A program made the translations under genes and the position numbers. From the NCBI GenBank assembly GCA_964035575.1, contig OZ037857.1:248001-312000 (forward strand): DNA of 64,000 nt, given 5' to 3'. Below are positions 40,009-50,542 of this stretch, in pieces. The notes beneath the pieces were generated by a model. The model saw only the letters and a program-made list of their open reading frames with translations, made no database searches and had not been told where the DNA came from. Within the stretch, counting starts at the first letter, position 1, and every line of letters starts with the position of its first letter. The DNA comes from Rhynchopus sp. YZ270_cl-10. Its lineage: Eukaryota > Euglenozoa > Diplonemea > Diplonemida > Diplonemidae.

Positions 40009-40369
40009 TTCTAAGGTCCCGTTTCTATTTTTTTTGCACCCGGGGGAAAAAAAACGCTAAAAATGATAAAAAAAAGAAAATGCAATTGAAGAATTTGAAC
40101 AGTTTGAAGCGAAGCAGGATGGGAGGGAGGGGAAATAACATCAATGAAAGTCCCCCGATAGTGAAGACCTTTTTGGCAGTACTTTTTTTTTTTCACACGT
40201 AAACCATGGATGTACAAAGTACTTTTTTCCAGAAAGTAAAAAAAAGTAGAAAAATCCCAGTACTTGATACTTCAAGTACTTGACCAGTGGTCGCGCTAAT
40301 TATGGGAAAAAATGGGGAAAAAATGGATTTCGGGTACGGAAAAACGTTCCTTGAAAAGGTTAGCTGGGG

Positions 40370-40960
40370 AGGCCCGGAAACCCCGTTTTGTGGCATTTCC
40401 GGGCCAATCCCGGCTTGTGGTGGGGTATATACGGAAAAATGGACAAAATTTTAGTGACTTAAATTTTCGCAAAATATGAACCCATACTCGTAAACAAGGG
40501 TCATTTTCAGGAAAATTCGGAAAATTCCGAGATTTGGAAGCAATTTTTCTCCTGAAAATCAGTGGGTTTTCAGCCCCAAAACATACCGCGATTGGAATTT
40601 CCGGAATCCGTCCGCGCTGTGGTGGGGTCACTTTGCCGAAATGGCCAATTTTTTGGTTTTGGTCAAAATCCATGTAGGGTAAAGAGGGCCAATGTAAATC
40701 CCACAACCAGATTTTCTCTCCCTGATCCTGACGTCTTGCAACATGAAAATGCGCGAAAACACCGGCATTTGCATTTCCGGAATTCGTCCGTTCTGTGGTG
40801 GGGTCAATTTGCCGAAATGGACAAGTTCTTGGTTTTGGTCAAAACCCGTCAGTGTAAGGTAAAGGGGGCAAGTGTTTGCCTGTAGAAACTGGAAGGGAAC
40901 AGGCAGCGCCGCAGGCGCACGGTAACCAACTTTTTTTTTTTTCCTTTTCTTTTTTCTCCT
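40370..40960 (-). repeat. Imperfect tandem ~180-bp blocks
   Basis: On the minus strand, blocks near 40410, 40625 and 40805 share TTTTGACCAAAACCAA, CCATTTCGGCAAA, TGACCCCACCACAG and CGGA(C/T)GGATTCCGGAAAT. Related single blocks occur at 42660-42740 and 58960-59030 inside other elements. No coding capacity is evident. Confidence 0.55.
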
Positions 40961-41327
40961 CTTTCTTTTGACTTTCCGAGCCAATTGCGTTCCACGGCGG
41001 GGTCACATGTATATGCAAGTCCACTATGTGGTGGTCTTACTCAACAATATTAGAACTTCTGGTTTCTTAATGAAATCCCCGTACTGCAAAAAAAAAACGT
41101 TCCTACCAAAACCCCCAAAAATCCCGGGATGAGGGATGGACTTTAGCGCGAGCTCTGTACTTGACCCGTTTTTTTTTTTTTTTTACTTGATTACTTTTTT
41201 TTTTGCATCAAGTACCATGGATGTAGAAAGTACTTCACGTACTTTTTTTTTTAAAAAAAAAGTAAAAAAGTACGTGACGAAAAATGGAAAAAAAAAGTAC
41301 TTTTTTTTTTTTGAAAAAAAAATAACT

Positions 41328-41482
41328 ATTTATTCACGTGAAATAAGATTCCCATTATTTCACGCTCCCGGACTGGAGTCACAAGTGGGTTAATTTTCAC
41401 GAGCGTAGCGAGTGAAAATTATGAAACGCGTGTCTCCAGGCCAGGGAGCGTGAAATATGAATCTTATTTAACATGAATACAA
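41328..41482. repeat. 155-bp foldback
   Basis: The left arm TATTCACGTGAAATAAGATT and the right-arm complement pair over ~50 bp. The centre is a second palindrome, TTTTCACGAGCGTAGCGAGTG. The TTCACGTGAAATAA word is shared with the subterminal DNA of the adjacent EGF-carrying element. Confidence 0.8.
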
Positions 41483-41484
41483 TA

Positions 41485-42590
41485 TTTTATTCAGCGTTTG
41501 CGGAGGTCAAAGTACAATTTCTACAGGGGGCAGTCAAATAGGGTAGGTGTTATGAAAAAATATACGTGTATTGTCTACGGTGGTGTTTGTGACGGCCCAA
41601 AAAGCAAGTTGGAAAAGTCCTGAAGCAGAATCGTGGTTTTTATGCACATAGTATCTCACTTTTTTGGTGACAAATGGAGTGTGCGTGCTGGGCAGCTTCA
41701 CTCACACACGCAGTTCGCGGCACGCTGTAGCGTGCACTCACGACCCTGTTTTAAAACTGGCTGGCACCTGTGAACAAACACATCAATACACTCACAAATC
41801 ATTCCGGTCAAAAGTATGCATTTCTGAGCGCAAGTGACCCAATCCCACTCCACTGGTGGTAGCGTGTGTCGCAGACACATGTTGCCTTGTATGCCGACAC
41901 AGTCACGCCCCCGTGTGTCCGTTGCAGTGATCAATCACAGTGCACTCCGTGCAGTTCGGGTACCCCGCAAACCCAGCAGCACACTCGTCACGTCACACGT
42001 AAAGCGAGCGTTGCACGTGCACGAGCACTCCGTCTTGTTCACGTTGTGTGCCACAGCACTGCTGTGCGAGCTGCAGTGCACGTCGTCTGTGCACTCTGTG
42101 CACGCAGGGTAACCGATGTAGCCCGCAGCACACTGCCGCAGCTTGCGACAGTGAATCCAGTCGCACATGTGCACACACAGGTCGACTTATCTGCGTTGTG
42201 TGTCACAGACGTGCTGTATTCACTGTATTGACACAAAAAAATTCATTTTTGGACTTTTTCAAGCCAAAATGGCCTGAAATAGTGGTGTATTCTGAGTGGA
42301 AACAGTGGTTCTGGGGTGCGTGAAAATAAAAGGATTTTATTTCACTTTATATTCACGCTAAAAAAAGCTTTATATTACTGTGAATAAAGTGCGTTTTTGC
42401 GGCTACTCCAACGTATTTCTCTGCGTGAAATAAGGCTCGAGTGAAAATAAAAAACGAATAAAGGCATCTTATTTTCACGCTACGGCTATTTTACGACCAA
42501 AACTTTATTTCACGTGAGTTGAATAATGCCATTCTTATTTCACTGCCCCCTGTAGAAATTGTACGTGACCTCCGCAAAAAGACGAATAAA
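41485..42590. mobile_element. 1.1-kb TIR element carrying an EGF-repeat passenger, copy 1
   Basis: The ends share TTTGCGGAGGTCA and GTACAATTTCTACAGGGGGC in opposite orientation over ~45-50 bp. The right subterminal 300 bp is rich in TTATTTTCACG/GTGAAATAA words. The middle (41698-42236) encodes EGF-like repeats on the minus strand. A second copy begins at 63290 in opposite orientation with the same TIR, the same subterminal DNA and the same passenger, so the EGF DNA travels with the element. The exact outer ends and TSD are unclear. Confidence 0.8.
41698..42236 (-). pseudogene. EGF-like repeat passenger, copy 1
   Basis: Minus-strand frames give CVCTCATGFT, CAAGYIGYPACTECTDD, HNVNKTECSCTCNARF and a further Cys-rich tail to 41698 (CECIDVFVHRC, RAANCVCE). 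The Cys spacing and the GY/GF-x-C ends fit EGF or laminin-type EGF modules of an extracellular protein. No single frame covers it and no start with a signal peptide is evident, so it is a captured, decayed gene piece. Compared with the copy at 63645, each retains stretches that the other has lost. Confidence 0.65.
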
Positions 42591-43717
42591 AGTACTTTTT
42601 TACCCATTTGGGTGTGGGTTCATATTTCGTGAAAATTTTAGTCACTAAAATTTTGTCCATTTTTCTGTATATCCCCCACCACAGAATGGGCGGATTCCGG
42701 AAATGCAAATGCGGGTGTTTTCGGGCATTTTTATGGCCGAAAACGCTCCAATATTTTCACGTACGTTGATTTTCACGTGGAAAAAAAAGTACTTTTTTTT
42801 TTTCAAAAAAAAAAAAGTACTTTTTTCACGGGTTGCCTACGATCGTAGTACGATCTCTTACGATCGTAGCTCTTTTTTGATCGCACTACGATCGTACTAC
42901 GATCAAAGTACGATCGTAGTACGATCGTACTTACGATCGTATTATGATCGTACGATCGTACTACGATCGTAACGATCGTAGTACGATCGTACGATCCTCC
43001 TTCTAAGGTGCTCGCTCTCCATACCTAGACCCTCGAATTTTTTTTTTTTTGCCCCTATATTGGGCTAATTTCGACGATTTGAGGCCATTAAAAGCAAAAT
43101 TTGGCACTTTTGAGCATCTAGGGGGGTCTAAAACGCGGTTCCGCGAACCCAAAATTTCGTGATTTTTACCAAAGACAAGTCGATTTTTGAAAAAATCTCA
43201 AAAAAAAAAAATCCCAATTTTTTTTTTCACAAGTGTTTTGAGGCCTGCTCACTACACCCTGGGTACCCTTCTGGGACCAAAAAGTCAAAAAAAGCAAGAA
43301 TTGGGCTGTTTTGAGCATCTAGAGTTAATTCCCCAGTCATTTTCTGTACCACCAGTGCATTTTGTATGGGCCAGCGCCTTGTCAAAAAATCGAAAAATCT
43401 CAAAAAAAAAAATTTTTTTTTCGGGAAAATTTCGACCCCTGAGTTGGGTTTTTGGGCACCAAAAAGTGCAAAAAAACGCAAAAATCGGGTGTTTTGATCT
43501 GGGGGTAAACCATATGCACTACTGCACAATATCGACTTTTCCTTAGCAAATTCCTCGGAGCAAGGATATCTCTAAATCCGTCCCTTTTTGGCCAAATTCC
43601 GAAATCCCAATCCAAAAAATTCCCTGTTTTTTTGGTTTTGTTTTTGGGCTGTTTTTTGACTTTTTTGTGGGGGGGAAAAAAATTTTTCCCGATATGTCGT
43701 CAGGGCTCTCGCCGGGG

Positions 43718-44092
43718 TCATTTGGGGTCCCGAGCTTTCCCCCCGTAAAAGCGGTCGCTGCGCGCGCTTCGCGCGCGCGACTCCCTGCCAGTGCAGGGAG
43801 GCGTGGCGCTTTCTCCCCTCTGATGCACAAAGGCAGGTGGGGAGGGGTGAACCACAATCCGTAGTGTGTCAGCCTTATCAGTAACCTCGGTACATTTATG
43901 AAAGAAACGGCAGTCATGGCACCCAAAGGTTCCTGGCGAAGCCACGGTACGCAACATTTGAGATCTCCTCCGTCTTCCAACCCTCATAATTGAATGCGAT
44001 TGACACGTCTTCTCCTTCTTCTTGTGCACAACCTCAAATGTCTCTGATGCTGGATGCTTGCCTGCAACTGACGTGAACATCCGCACCCACAA
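43718..44092 (-). pseudogene. Possible coding remnant inside the ACGATCGT element
   Basis: A minus-strand frame with GTFGCHDCRFFHKCTEV and basic stretches (KKKEKTCQSHS, RVGRRRRSQ). The Cys/His cluster could be a zinc knuckle of a transposase C-terminus. The segment CTGGCGAAGCCA..GCAACATTT within it also occurs inverted at 58580-58612. No family was recognised. Confidence 0.3.
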
Positions 44093-44197
44093 CTACAGCA
44101 ACCGCCTGCAGAGCCAATTTTTTCCTCAAAAATCCGGGACTTTTTTTTTTTTCCTTTTCACCCAGTGGGTATTATCCTAAATTATTTTGGGTATTAT

Positions 44198-44281
44198 GGG
44201 TACTGGGTACTGGGTACTGGGTACTGGGTACTGGGTACTGGGTACTGGGTACTGGGTACTGGGTACTGGGTACTGGGTACC
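44198..44281. repeat. 7-bp minisatellite (GGGTACT)x12
   Basis: Twelve perfect copies. The complement array (AGTACCC)x~30 is at 48757-48971. The flanking AGAGAAGGCACCTTGACAGC is shared with that second array in inverted orientation. Confidence 0.95.
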
Positions 44282-46159
44282 CAGAGAAGGCACCTTGACA
44301 GCAGCGAAGGCGCAAGACAAGGTATGTAAATATGTTTAACTTTCTGGTGAATATTCAACAAAATAAGGCCGTCGACTCGTATTTCCTCCAAAAAGTCTCC
44401 ATAACAATATTTTACACCCTCAGGCCAACTTATTTTTTAAAGAAATCACCTTCTTTAAATTCCCCACCACTCACAACTTCACTTTTAAACAGGTATCGCG
44501 AGTGCAACATCGAGAACCAACTGTGCAGAACGAGCGAACATATGGGGTGGAAAGGGGAGTGGGAACACTCTGTCAGTCACTGCTATAGCCATTAACCCAG
44601 GGAGCATAGCTAGTGCAAGAAATTCGACTTCGGGATCCGGAAAGTCTGTCCTCTGCTTGCGGAGGACTGGGCACAATAAAATATTGCGTTCCCCCAGAAA
44701 ACTAATTTTGTCACAGTAATTTTTGCCCAGGGCATGCTCTTGAAGCATGGCGGCTTGGTGTGAGAAGGGGCAGTGTATTGTTTTGTTCTAGATTTCAACG
44801 GTTGTTAGAACGAGTCAAGTGGATGCTTATCTAAACACTGACTTTAGTACAGACCCGAGAGATCACACATGACTTTGAGGAAAGAACAAAGCAATGCATC
44901 TGTACCCGCACGCCAGGTTGTAGTTACTTCAGGATTTTCTTAAGTTTGCATGAAAGAGAAGGGGGCGAAACCTTTGTATACGTTTACGACGAAGGTAGTA
45001 ACCTAATGACAACCATGTGGTGGCTGTAATTCACATCCCTTAGAATTACCAGAATTCAGCCTTTGTTGAAGTAACGTGCATACTTGTATGTGCGTGTCAC
45101 GCTTCTCCACCCTTAAATGGGTGCACCGCTCGGTGAGCAGTGGTAACCCTTCTCGACTAGTGCAAACTTAAGAATTTTCTGCTGGAACTTACCAAAATCG
45201 ATTTTCTTTCACCCCAAACACCCGCAACACCCCACCTGCTACTTCGGTAGCCTGTGTTGTTGGGAGTTGGTTCTCATGTTGATCCCCAGTGACTGTCTAG
45301 CACTGCTTCTTCTGAGCCCAACGTTGTTTGGCCTGTCGACGTAATAAATACGAAGACAGGGCGGCGGTGCCAACAATTTTCCAATGATGTAACGTTTTAT
45401 CTGATTGATTATCGTTTGATATACCTTGTGTGTGCTTCATGCACACCATGCAAGGAATATCGAACGGTATTTCAAGCGATATTCGTTATTTCGTTTGGCA
45501 AACGTACTACGATCGTAATGATCGTACTACGATCGTACTACGATCGTAGTACGATCGTAGTTGATCGTAGTACGATATTTTACGATCGTTACGATCGTTT
45601 TTTGGTACGATCGTAAACGATCGTACTACGATCGTAGGCAACCCGTGTTTTTTTCGTTTTTTTTTTGAAATCACGTAAATCACGTAAATTTTTTTTTCAA
45701 AAAACGTCACGTACGTGAAGTATCACGTAACCCGATTTTTGGAAAAAAAGTACTTTTTTTTCGTCACGTACTTTCTACATCCATGAAGTACTTGATTCGG
45801 CAAAAAAATGGAAAAGTACTTGAATAAATTCAAGTACTTTTCCAATTTTTTTACTTTTTTTGCCAATTCAAGTACTTGATGCAACAAAAAAAGTAATCAA
45901 GTACAAAAAAAGTGAAAGTACTTGAAGAAAAAAAAGTACTTGAAGCAAGAAAAAAATATTTTTTTCTTTTTTTTTAAATCGATCAAGTACTTGAAGTAGA
46001 CCAAAAAAAGTAAAAAAAAGTAATCAAGTACTTTGTACATCCATGGTAAACCTCACATTTAATAGAAAAGAGTAGTTGAAACGTGCTAAAACGCATCTCT
46101 AGAAAAAAAACCTGACGAGATGAATGTTGATGTGCGCTCATCTCCATACAAATAATAAT

Positions 46160-46291
46160 TTGGTGTGGCTGACGACCCCAAAATAGCAGAAAATAGCAGA
46201 AAGTAGCACAAAATAGCACCTCCTTCAGCCGCACCAAAAAATCCAGATGCCCAGAATAGCAGAAAATAGCACCCCCTTTCAGCCACACCAA
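46160..46291. mobile_element. 132-bp MITE with TTGGTGTGGCTGA ends
   Basis: TTGGTGTGGCTGA at the left and its complement at the right. The interior repeats AAAATAGCA(C/G). The flanks are AAT/TAA microsatellite, which hides any TSD. A related half-copy is at 46534-46592 (GAGTGGCCGACGACCCC). Confidence 0.75.
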
Positions 46292-46610
46292 TAATAATAA
46301 TAAAATTACAAGATGAACCTAAGCCTCTCTTTCTTGGGCACCCAAAAAAAAAAAAACGATGTGATCCAATGAAGTCTTCGCAACGTCAGACATACAAAAA
46401 AACCCGCTTTTTCTGGCGTGTTTTTTTGTCGTGTTATAAAGATGGCTTCACTCTACTTTTCGATCACACAAATCGCCCTTCAAAAAAAAAAAGCACCAAA
46501 CGTGCTACGAAATAGCGGGGTCACAAACACACTTAATTGGAGTGGCCGACGACCCCAAAATAGCACAAAATAGCACAAAATAGCACCCCCCCTTCACATC
46601 ATTAATTTTA

Positions 46611-46842
46611 GGGGTAAGGACATTCTGGTACCCCCAAGTTTGACTTTTGGACAATTCAGACCCACAAGGTTTCGATAAAGACAATTCAGACCCACAAGGT
46701 TTACGATAAAGACAGTTCAGACCCACAAGGTTTGCATTTTGGACAGTTCAACCCCACAAGGTTTGCACTTTGGACAGTTCAGACCTTGTGGGTCTGAATT
46801 GTCCAAAAGTCAAACTTGGGGGTACCAGAATGTCCTTACCCC
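46611..46842. mobile_element. 232-bp Mutator-like MITE, TSD TTAATTTTA
   Basis: TIRs of ~58 bp beginning GGGGTAAGGACATTCTGGTA are almost perfect. The 9-bp direct repeat TTAATTTTA flanks both sides (46602-46610, 46843-46851), the TSD length of Mutator-like elements. The centre has four copies of a ~27-bp unit containing CAGACCCACAAGGTTT. No ORF. Confidence 0.88.
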
Positions 46843-47399
46843 TTAATTTTATCTCCTTTTGATGCAGTTATCCTCGGGGAATATGGTGCCCATATAATAT
46901 GACTGCAAGCAGCGATGCACAACGCGACACTCTCCTGCGCCAGAAGTGGTCAAAATGTTTTTTTTTTGGGAAATATTCATATTGGAACCAGAACTTTGGG
47001 GAACCGGTCATTTCGGAACCGGGAACCGGGGAACCGGGAACCGGTTCCCGGGAACCAGTTCCCTGGTTCCCGTGTGGTTCCCCCTGTGGTTCCCGGGAAC
47101 CGTACAGGGGGAACCAGGGAACCGGTTCCCTGGTTCCCTGGTTCCCCAGGTACCCAGGTACCCAGGTCCAGGTCCAGGAACAGGAAAAAAGTCGTGAAAG
47201 AGCAACCACAGCTCCACATGACAAACACAAAAGTGTCCAGTCACGTGGGGCATGCATGCACTGAGGAGATAATGATCCAACAATTTACAAGAAAGATTAC
47301 TTAACCTACTGCTGGAAATTGCCAGGTCGTGGTAACACACAAAGTGTGCCTCCGTTCGGGAAGACCGGATATTCTAGAGACCAAAAAGGCCTCAAGAAT

Positions 47400-47760
47400 A
47401 TCTTCCGGTAGTCAAGGTAGAACCGAGTGAACGGCCCAAGACCCCCGTGGAGAAGTTAAATGTTGTAATGCTATCAGGTAGAAACTGCGAACACTGTCTT
47501 ACCCTCCTCAATGCATGGTGGTTGATGTCTTCCACAACAAATTTCCTGTACCCAGGTACCCAAATTCCCAGACCCACGCAGTACCACGTCGCAGTACTAC
47601 GCAAAATTTACCACCAGACCCTGTCTTCGTGCACCTGAAGTACAACGCCGCAGACAGGCCAAACATGCGTTGGACTCAGAGGAATGCCCGCTGTGCAGGT
47701 ATCAAACATGAGAACAACTCCCAGCAACAAGGGGCGCCTTTTGGCGGGCGTTGTTGAGGG
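47400..47760 (+). pseudogene. Decayed coding stretch inside the GGAACC element
   Basis: Plus-strand frames give VEKLNVVMLSGRNCEHCL, LLNAWWLMSSTTNF and YNAADRPNMRWTQRNARCAG. The DNA from ~47620 (GACAGGCCAAACATGCGTTGG) is also present, inverted and diverged, at 45230-45350 in the ACGATCGT element. It may be a transposase remnant; the family is not recognised. Confidence 0.35.
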
Positions 47761-48049
47761 TGTTTGGGGTGCAAAGTTTTCCACAATTTTGATGCGCGGG
47801 TACAGAAGTGTTATCTTGTTCTTTCATCTCTAGGAATGTAAATGTCAATCGCGTTTAACTACCACTAGGGCTTGTTCAGTGAACCCACGAGGGGTCGAAG
47901 GGGGTTGGTTATCCCATATCTATCAAAGGTTGTGTCGACCAGGCTAAACCACTATGTTACGCTGTACGTTGTTAAATCCGAAGAAATAACACTTTAGCAG
48001 CCGCAGGAAGTTTGCTAAAAAGAGTGCCTCACGCTACACAAACCACCAC

Positions 48050-48370
48050 CCGCGATTGACTTAGATGTTATAACAAAGAGAATTCAGAACAAAACAACAC
48101 CCTGCCCCATACACACTAAATTGCCATGCTTCAAGAACATGCCTGGGCCAAAATTACTATGACGAAAAGGCAACAAGACCACCCACAAGGAGTGTGAAAT
48201 GTGCACTGGTTTTCTGGGGGAACGCAATATTTTCTTGTGTCTAGTCCTCCGCAAGCAGAGGACAGACTTTCCGGAAGGTTTCCAAAGTCGAATTTCTTGC
48301 ACTAGCTATGCTCCCTGGGTTAAATGGCTATAGCAGTGACTGACAAAATGTTCCCCCCACCCTTCCACCC
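48050..48370 (-). repeat. ~300-bp segment shared inverted with 44490-44800
   Basis: Blocks such as GAATTTCTTGCACTAGCTAT, GCTCCCTGGGTTAA, GGCTATAGCAGTGACTGAC and CTCCGCAAGCAGAGGACAGA occur in both places in opposite orientation. Together with 45230-45350/47620-47760 and the 7-bp arrays, this shows that the two elements share a ~1.2-kb core. Confidence 0.7.
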
Positions 48371-48756
48371 CCAGGTATTTCACCCGCAAACCAGAATAGA
48401 CTGATGCGGGTGAACACCCGTTGAATTTTGAGTTGTTGAATGTCGGACGAGGCGAAGCTTCTTTCATCGCAATCGCAGATACAGTCATATTTCACGATCC
48501 TGTATAAATGTGGGGTGTGATTAAGTTATGGTGTACAAACGTAGAAGTAGTTAGGTTAATGAAAAAAGTGGTGAAACACGGCGTACGAAAGCGTTGTACT
48601 ACAGAACCTTTTCAAAACTCACACTAAAACAGACACTAAAAAAATACCGCAAACCACTGGACGTCTTGTTGAATCTACACAAGTAACTGAAAGTTAAACA
48701 CATTTACATACCTTATCTTCACCGTAACCTGTAAGCTGTCAAGGTGCCTTCTCTGC

Positions 48757-48971
48757 CAGTACCCAGTACCCAGTACCCAGTACCCAGTACCCAGTACCCA
48801 GTACCCAGTACCCAGTACCCAGTACCCAGTACCCAGTACCCAGTACCCAGTACCCAGTACCCAGTACCCAGTACCCAGTACCCAGTACCCAGTACCCAGT
48901 ACCCAGTACCCAGTACCCAGTACCCAGTACCCAGTACCCAGTACCCAGTACCCAGTACCCAGTACCCAGTA
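48757..48971. repeat. 7-bp minisatellite (AGTACCC)x~30
   Basis: About thirty perfect copies abutting the GGAACC array. This is the longer, inverted counterpart of 44198-44281. Open frames across it are artefacts of the 7-bp period. Confidence 0.95.
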
Positions 48972-49134
48972 ACGGGGAACCACAGGGGGAACCACACGGG
49001 AACCAGGGAACCGGTCCCCGGGAACCGGTTCCCTGGTTCCCCCCGTATGGTTCCCGGGAACCGGTTCCCGGTTCCCCGGTTCCCGGTTCCGAAATGACCG
49101 GTTCCCCAAAGTTTCGGTTCCAATATGAATATTT

Positions 49135-49799
49135 TGGGGAGATCCGGGTGCCCGCAACAACAATATTCACAAAAAATCACAAAAAATCACAACAAATCAC
49201 AACAAATCACACAAAATCACACAAAATAAATACAAAAAATCACAAAAAAAAAATTCTATTCACAACAAATCACAAAAAATCACAAAAATCACAAAAAATC
49301 ACAAGCAATCACAAAAAAAAAATCCTATTCACAAAAAATCACAAAAAATCACAAACAAAAAATCTTATTCACAAAAAATCACACAAAATCACAAAAAAAT
49401 AAATCCTATTCACAAAAAATCACAAGCAATCACAAAAAAAAAATCCTATTCACAAAAAATCACAAACAATCACAAAAAGTGGATGTGATTTTTTGTGATT
49501 TTTTGTGAATAAGATTTTTTGTTTGTGATTTTTTGTGATTGTTTGTGAATAGGATTTTTTTTTTGTGATTTTTTGTGATTTTTGTGATTTTTTGTGATCG
49601 TTTGTGTTTTTTTGCGAATAGGATTTATTTTTTGTGATTGTTTGTGATTTTTTGTGAATAGGATTTATTTTTTGTGATTTTGTGTGATTTTGTGTGAATA
49701 AGATTTTTTGTTTGTGATTGTTTGTGATTTTTTGTGAAGAGGATTTTTTTTTTGTGATTGCTTGTGAATATTGTTGTTGCGGGCACCCGGATCTCCCCA
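49135..49799. mobile_element. 665-bp TIR element with AAAAAATCAC arrays, TSD TATTT
   Basis: It begins TGGGGAGATCCGGGTGCCCG and ends in the complement, with TIRs of ~35 bp. TATTT flanks both sides (49130-49134, 49800-49804). The body is AAAAAATCAC units in one orientation on the left and the complement on the right, punctuated by TCTTATTCAC. Removing it rejoins CCAATATGAATATTTCCC, exactly the complement of the other end of the host GGAACC element. Confidence 0.92.
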
Positions 49800-49807
49800 T
49801 ATTTCCC

Positions 49808-50173
49808 TTTTTTTTTTTTGACAAGAAAAAAAAGGGGAAAGGGGCACGTGTCACACGAAACAGAGAGAGAAAACTTGAAAGATGAATGTGCCTCTCGTGC
49901 ACACACCTCCATATCACGAAACAAAAGATGTCAAACTAAAGGGTGGCCACACCCCGTCGCCGTTTTCAGGGGAAAGGAAAAGAATAAAATGACAGAATAT
50001 CCAGACAAAAGGATAACATAACCCTCATGTCACACAACCACACTGGTACGTCTTTTCAATCAAAGACAATATAGCACGGGGATTTTTTTTTTCTTTTTGA
50101 TAAATTAGTTTGCCTCGGTTGTGTTTGCCGTTGTGCAATCTCCACTATTTTTTAACTTTGTAGCGTTGAAAAC
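49808..50173. other. Intergenic spacer
   Basis: T-run, module E (49872-49912, GAAAGATGAATGTGCCTCTC) and AT-rich DNA up to the stop of the first NTF2-like gene. Nothing else is seen. Confidence 0.5.
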
Positions 50174-50542
50174 CTACGCCTTGAGTTGCGCTTCGCATTC
50201 GACGAGAAGGATTGAGACTATCTGACCTGCAGGGTTGAACTCTATTGTGTGTTGCATGTCACGTTTGACGAGAATGAACTTTGCCCTCAGTTTGCGTGTC
50301 ACCACACCAGGGCGTATCAACCGAAACGGCTCTTCTGTCAGAACCTTCATTCCGTCATTCGGTTGAGCCTTCCATCGCTTCAGGATGTCCGCCTTCCCCT
50401 TATACATATTTGACGAGAGCATGCCGGGCACCTCCATGATAGTCTGGTTAGTGATAAACTGGGACACAGCCTGCGAGCTCTTCTTCGCCTTCAGTAAATC
50501 TACCAAACGGCTTGCCAGCACAACAGCGTTGATTTCAGACAT
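50174..50542 (-). CDS. NTF2-like small protein, divergent paralogue 1
   Basis: 122 residues (MSEINAVVLASRLVDLL...). It has the same layout as the five following copies: an N-terminal helix, FITNQTIMEVPG, SSNMYKGKADILKRW, EEPFRLIRPGVVTRKL, then paired beta strands ending in a hydrophobic strand. This order (helices, YKGK..IL..W, then a curved sheet) is typical of NTF2/SnoaL-fold proteins, which bind small ligands or dimerise. It is ~45-50% identical to its neighbours by eye and lacks their conserved upstream block. Its C-terminus (LLVECEAQLKA) differs from the shared VVKKL. Function unknown. Confidence 0.75.
   Translation of the reverse strand: MSEINAVVLASRLVDLLKAKKSSQAVSQFITNQTIMEVPGMLSSNMYKGKADILKRWKAQPNDGMKVLTEEPFRLIRPGVVTRKLRAKFILVKRDMQHTIEFNPAGQIVSILLVECEAQLKA

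Larger units (their letters stand above)
42827..45647. mobile_element. 2.8-kb TIR element, ACGATCGT family
   Basis: It begins CACGGGTTGCCTACGATCGT and ends in the complement. Both ends carry about ten copies of the palindrome ACGATCGT, commonly as TACGATCGTAGTACGATCG (42838-43000, 45505-45635). The flanks are T-runs, so a 6-bp TTTTTT TSD is possible but not provable. It sits inside 41216-45785. The interior includes a 7-bp minisatellite and DNA homologous, in inverse order, to 47600-48971. Confidence 0.82.
41216..45785. mobile_element. 4.57-kb TIR element nested in the outer one, TSD AAGTAC
   Basis: The ends are CATGGATGTAGAAAGTAC and its complement. AAGTAC flanks both sides (41210-41215, 45786-45791), so it landed in an AAGTAC repeat of its host element. 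The subterminal motif is built on TCACGT/ACGTGA and not on AAGTACTT. It contains a foldback, the EGF-carrying element and the ACGATCGT element. Confidence 0.85.
40205..46045. mobile_element. 5.84-kb outer TIR element, AAGTACTT family, TSD GTAAAC
   Basis: The left end CATGGATGTACAAAGTACTT matches the complement of the right end. GTAAAC flanks both sides (40199-40204, 46046-46051). Subterminal AAGTACTT copies are seen at the right. Most of its length is other elements inserted into it (41216-45785 and those within). Its own left part (40205-41215) holds three tandem-like blocks with CCCCACCAC..CGGATTCCGG. No transposase was recognised. Confidence 0.85.
46968..49807. mobile_element. 2.8-kb TIR element, GGAACC family
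   Basis: The left end GGGAAATATTCATATTGGAA matches the complement of the right end after a nested insertion is set aside. Both ends carry arrays of GGAACC/GGTTCC (GGAACCGGTTCC palindromes, 46990-47145 and 48973-49110), including CCAGGTACCCAGG. The flanks are T-runs. The interior contains a decayed coding stretch, a 30-copy 7-bp array and the insertion at 49135-49799. Confidence 0.85.

Noticed and set aside
43770-43800. GCGCGCGAAGCGCGC hairpins here and at 58060 as terminators
   Set aside because: No gene ends nearby. They are GC-rich hairpins inside or next to repeat DNA and their function cannot be supported.
44198-44281. GGGTACT array as telomeric repeat
   Set aside because: It is interstitial, both array orientations occur inside transposons, and no telomere-like variants are seen.
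40205-46045. Polinton/Maverick identity because of the 6-bp TSD
   Set aside because: The ends are CA...TG, not AG...CT. The length is under 6 kb, mostly nested inserts, and no polymerase, integrase or capsid-type frame is visible.
48675-49180. Three overlapping frames with GTGYWVL or PSTQYPV repeats
   Set aside because: A 7-bp array without stops is open in all frames. The peptides are artefacts.
49160-49780. CRISPR-like regular repeats (AAAAAATCAC with spacers)
   Set aside because: The units are too short, have no unique spacers and are arranged as inverted arrays inside a TIR element in a eukaryotic window.
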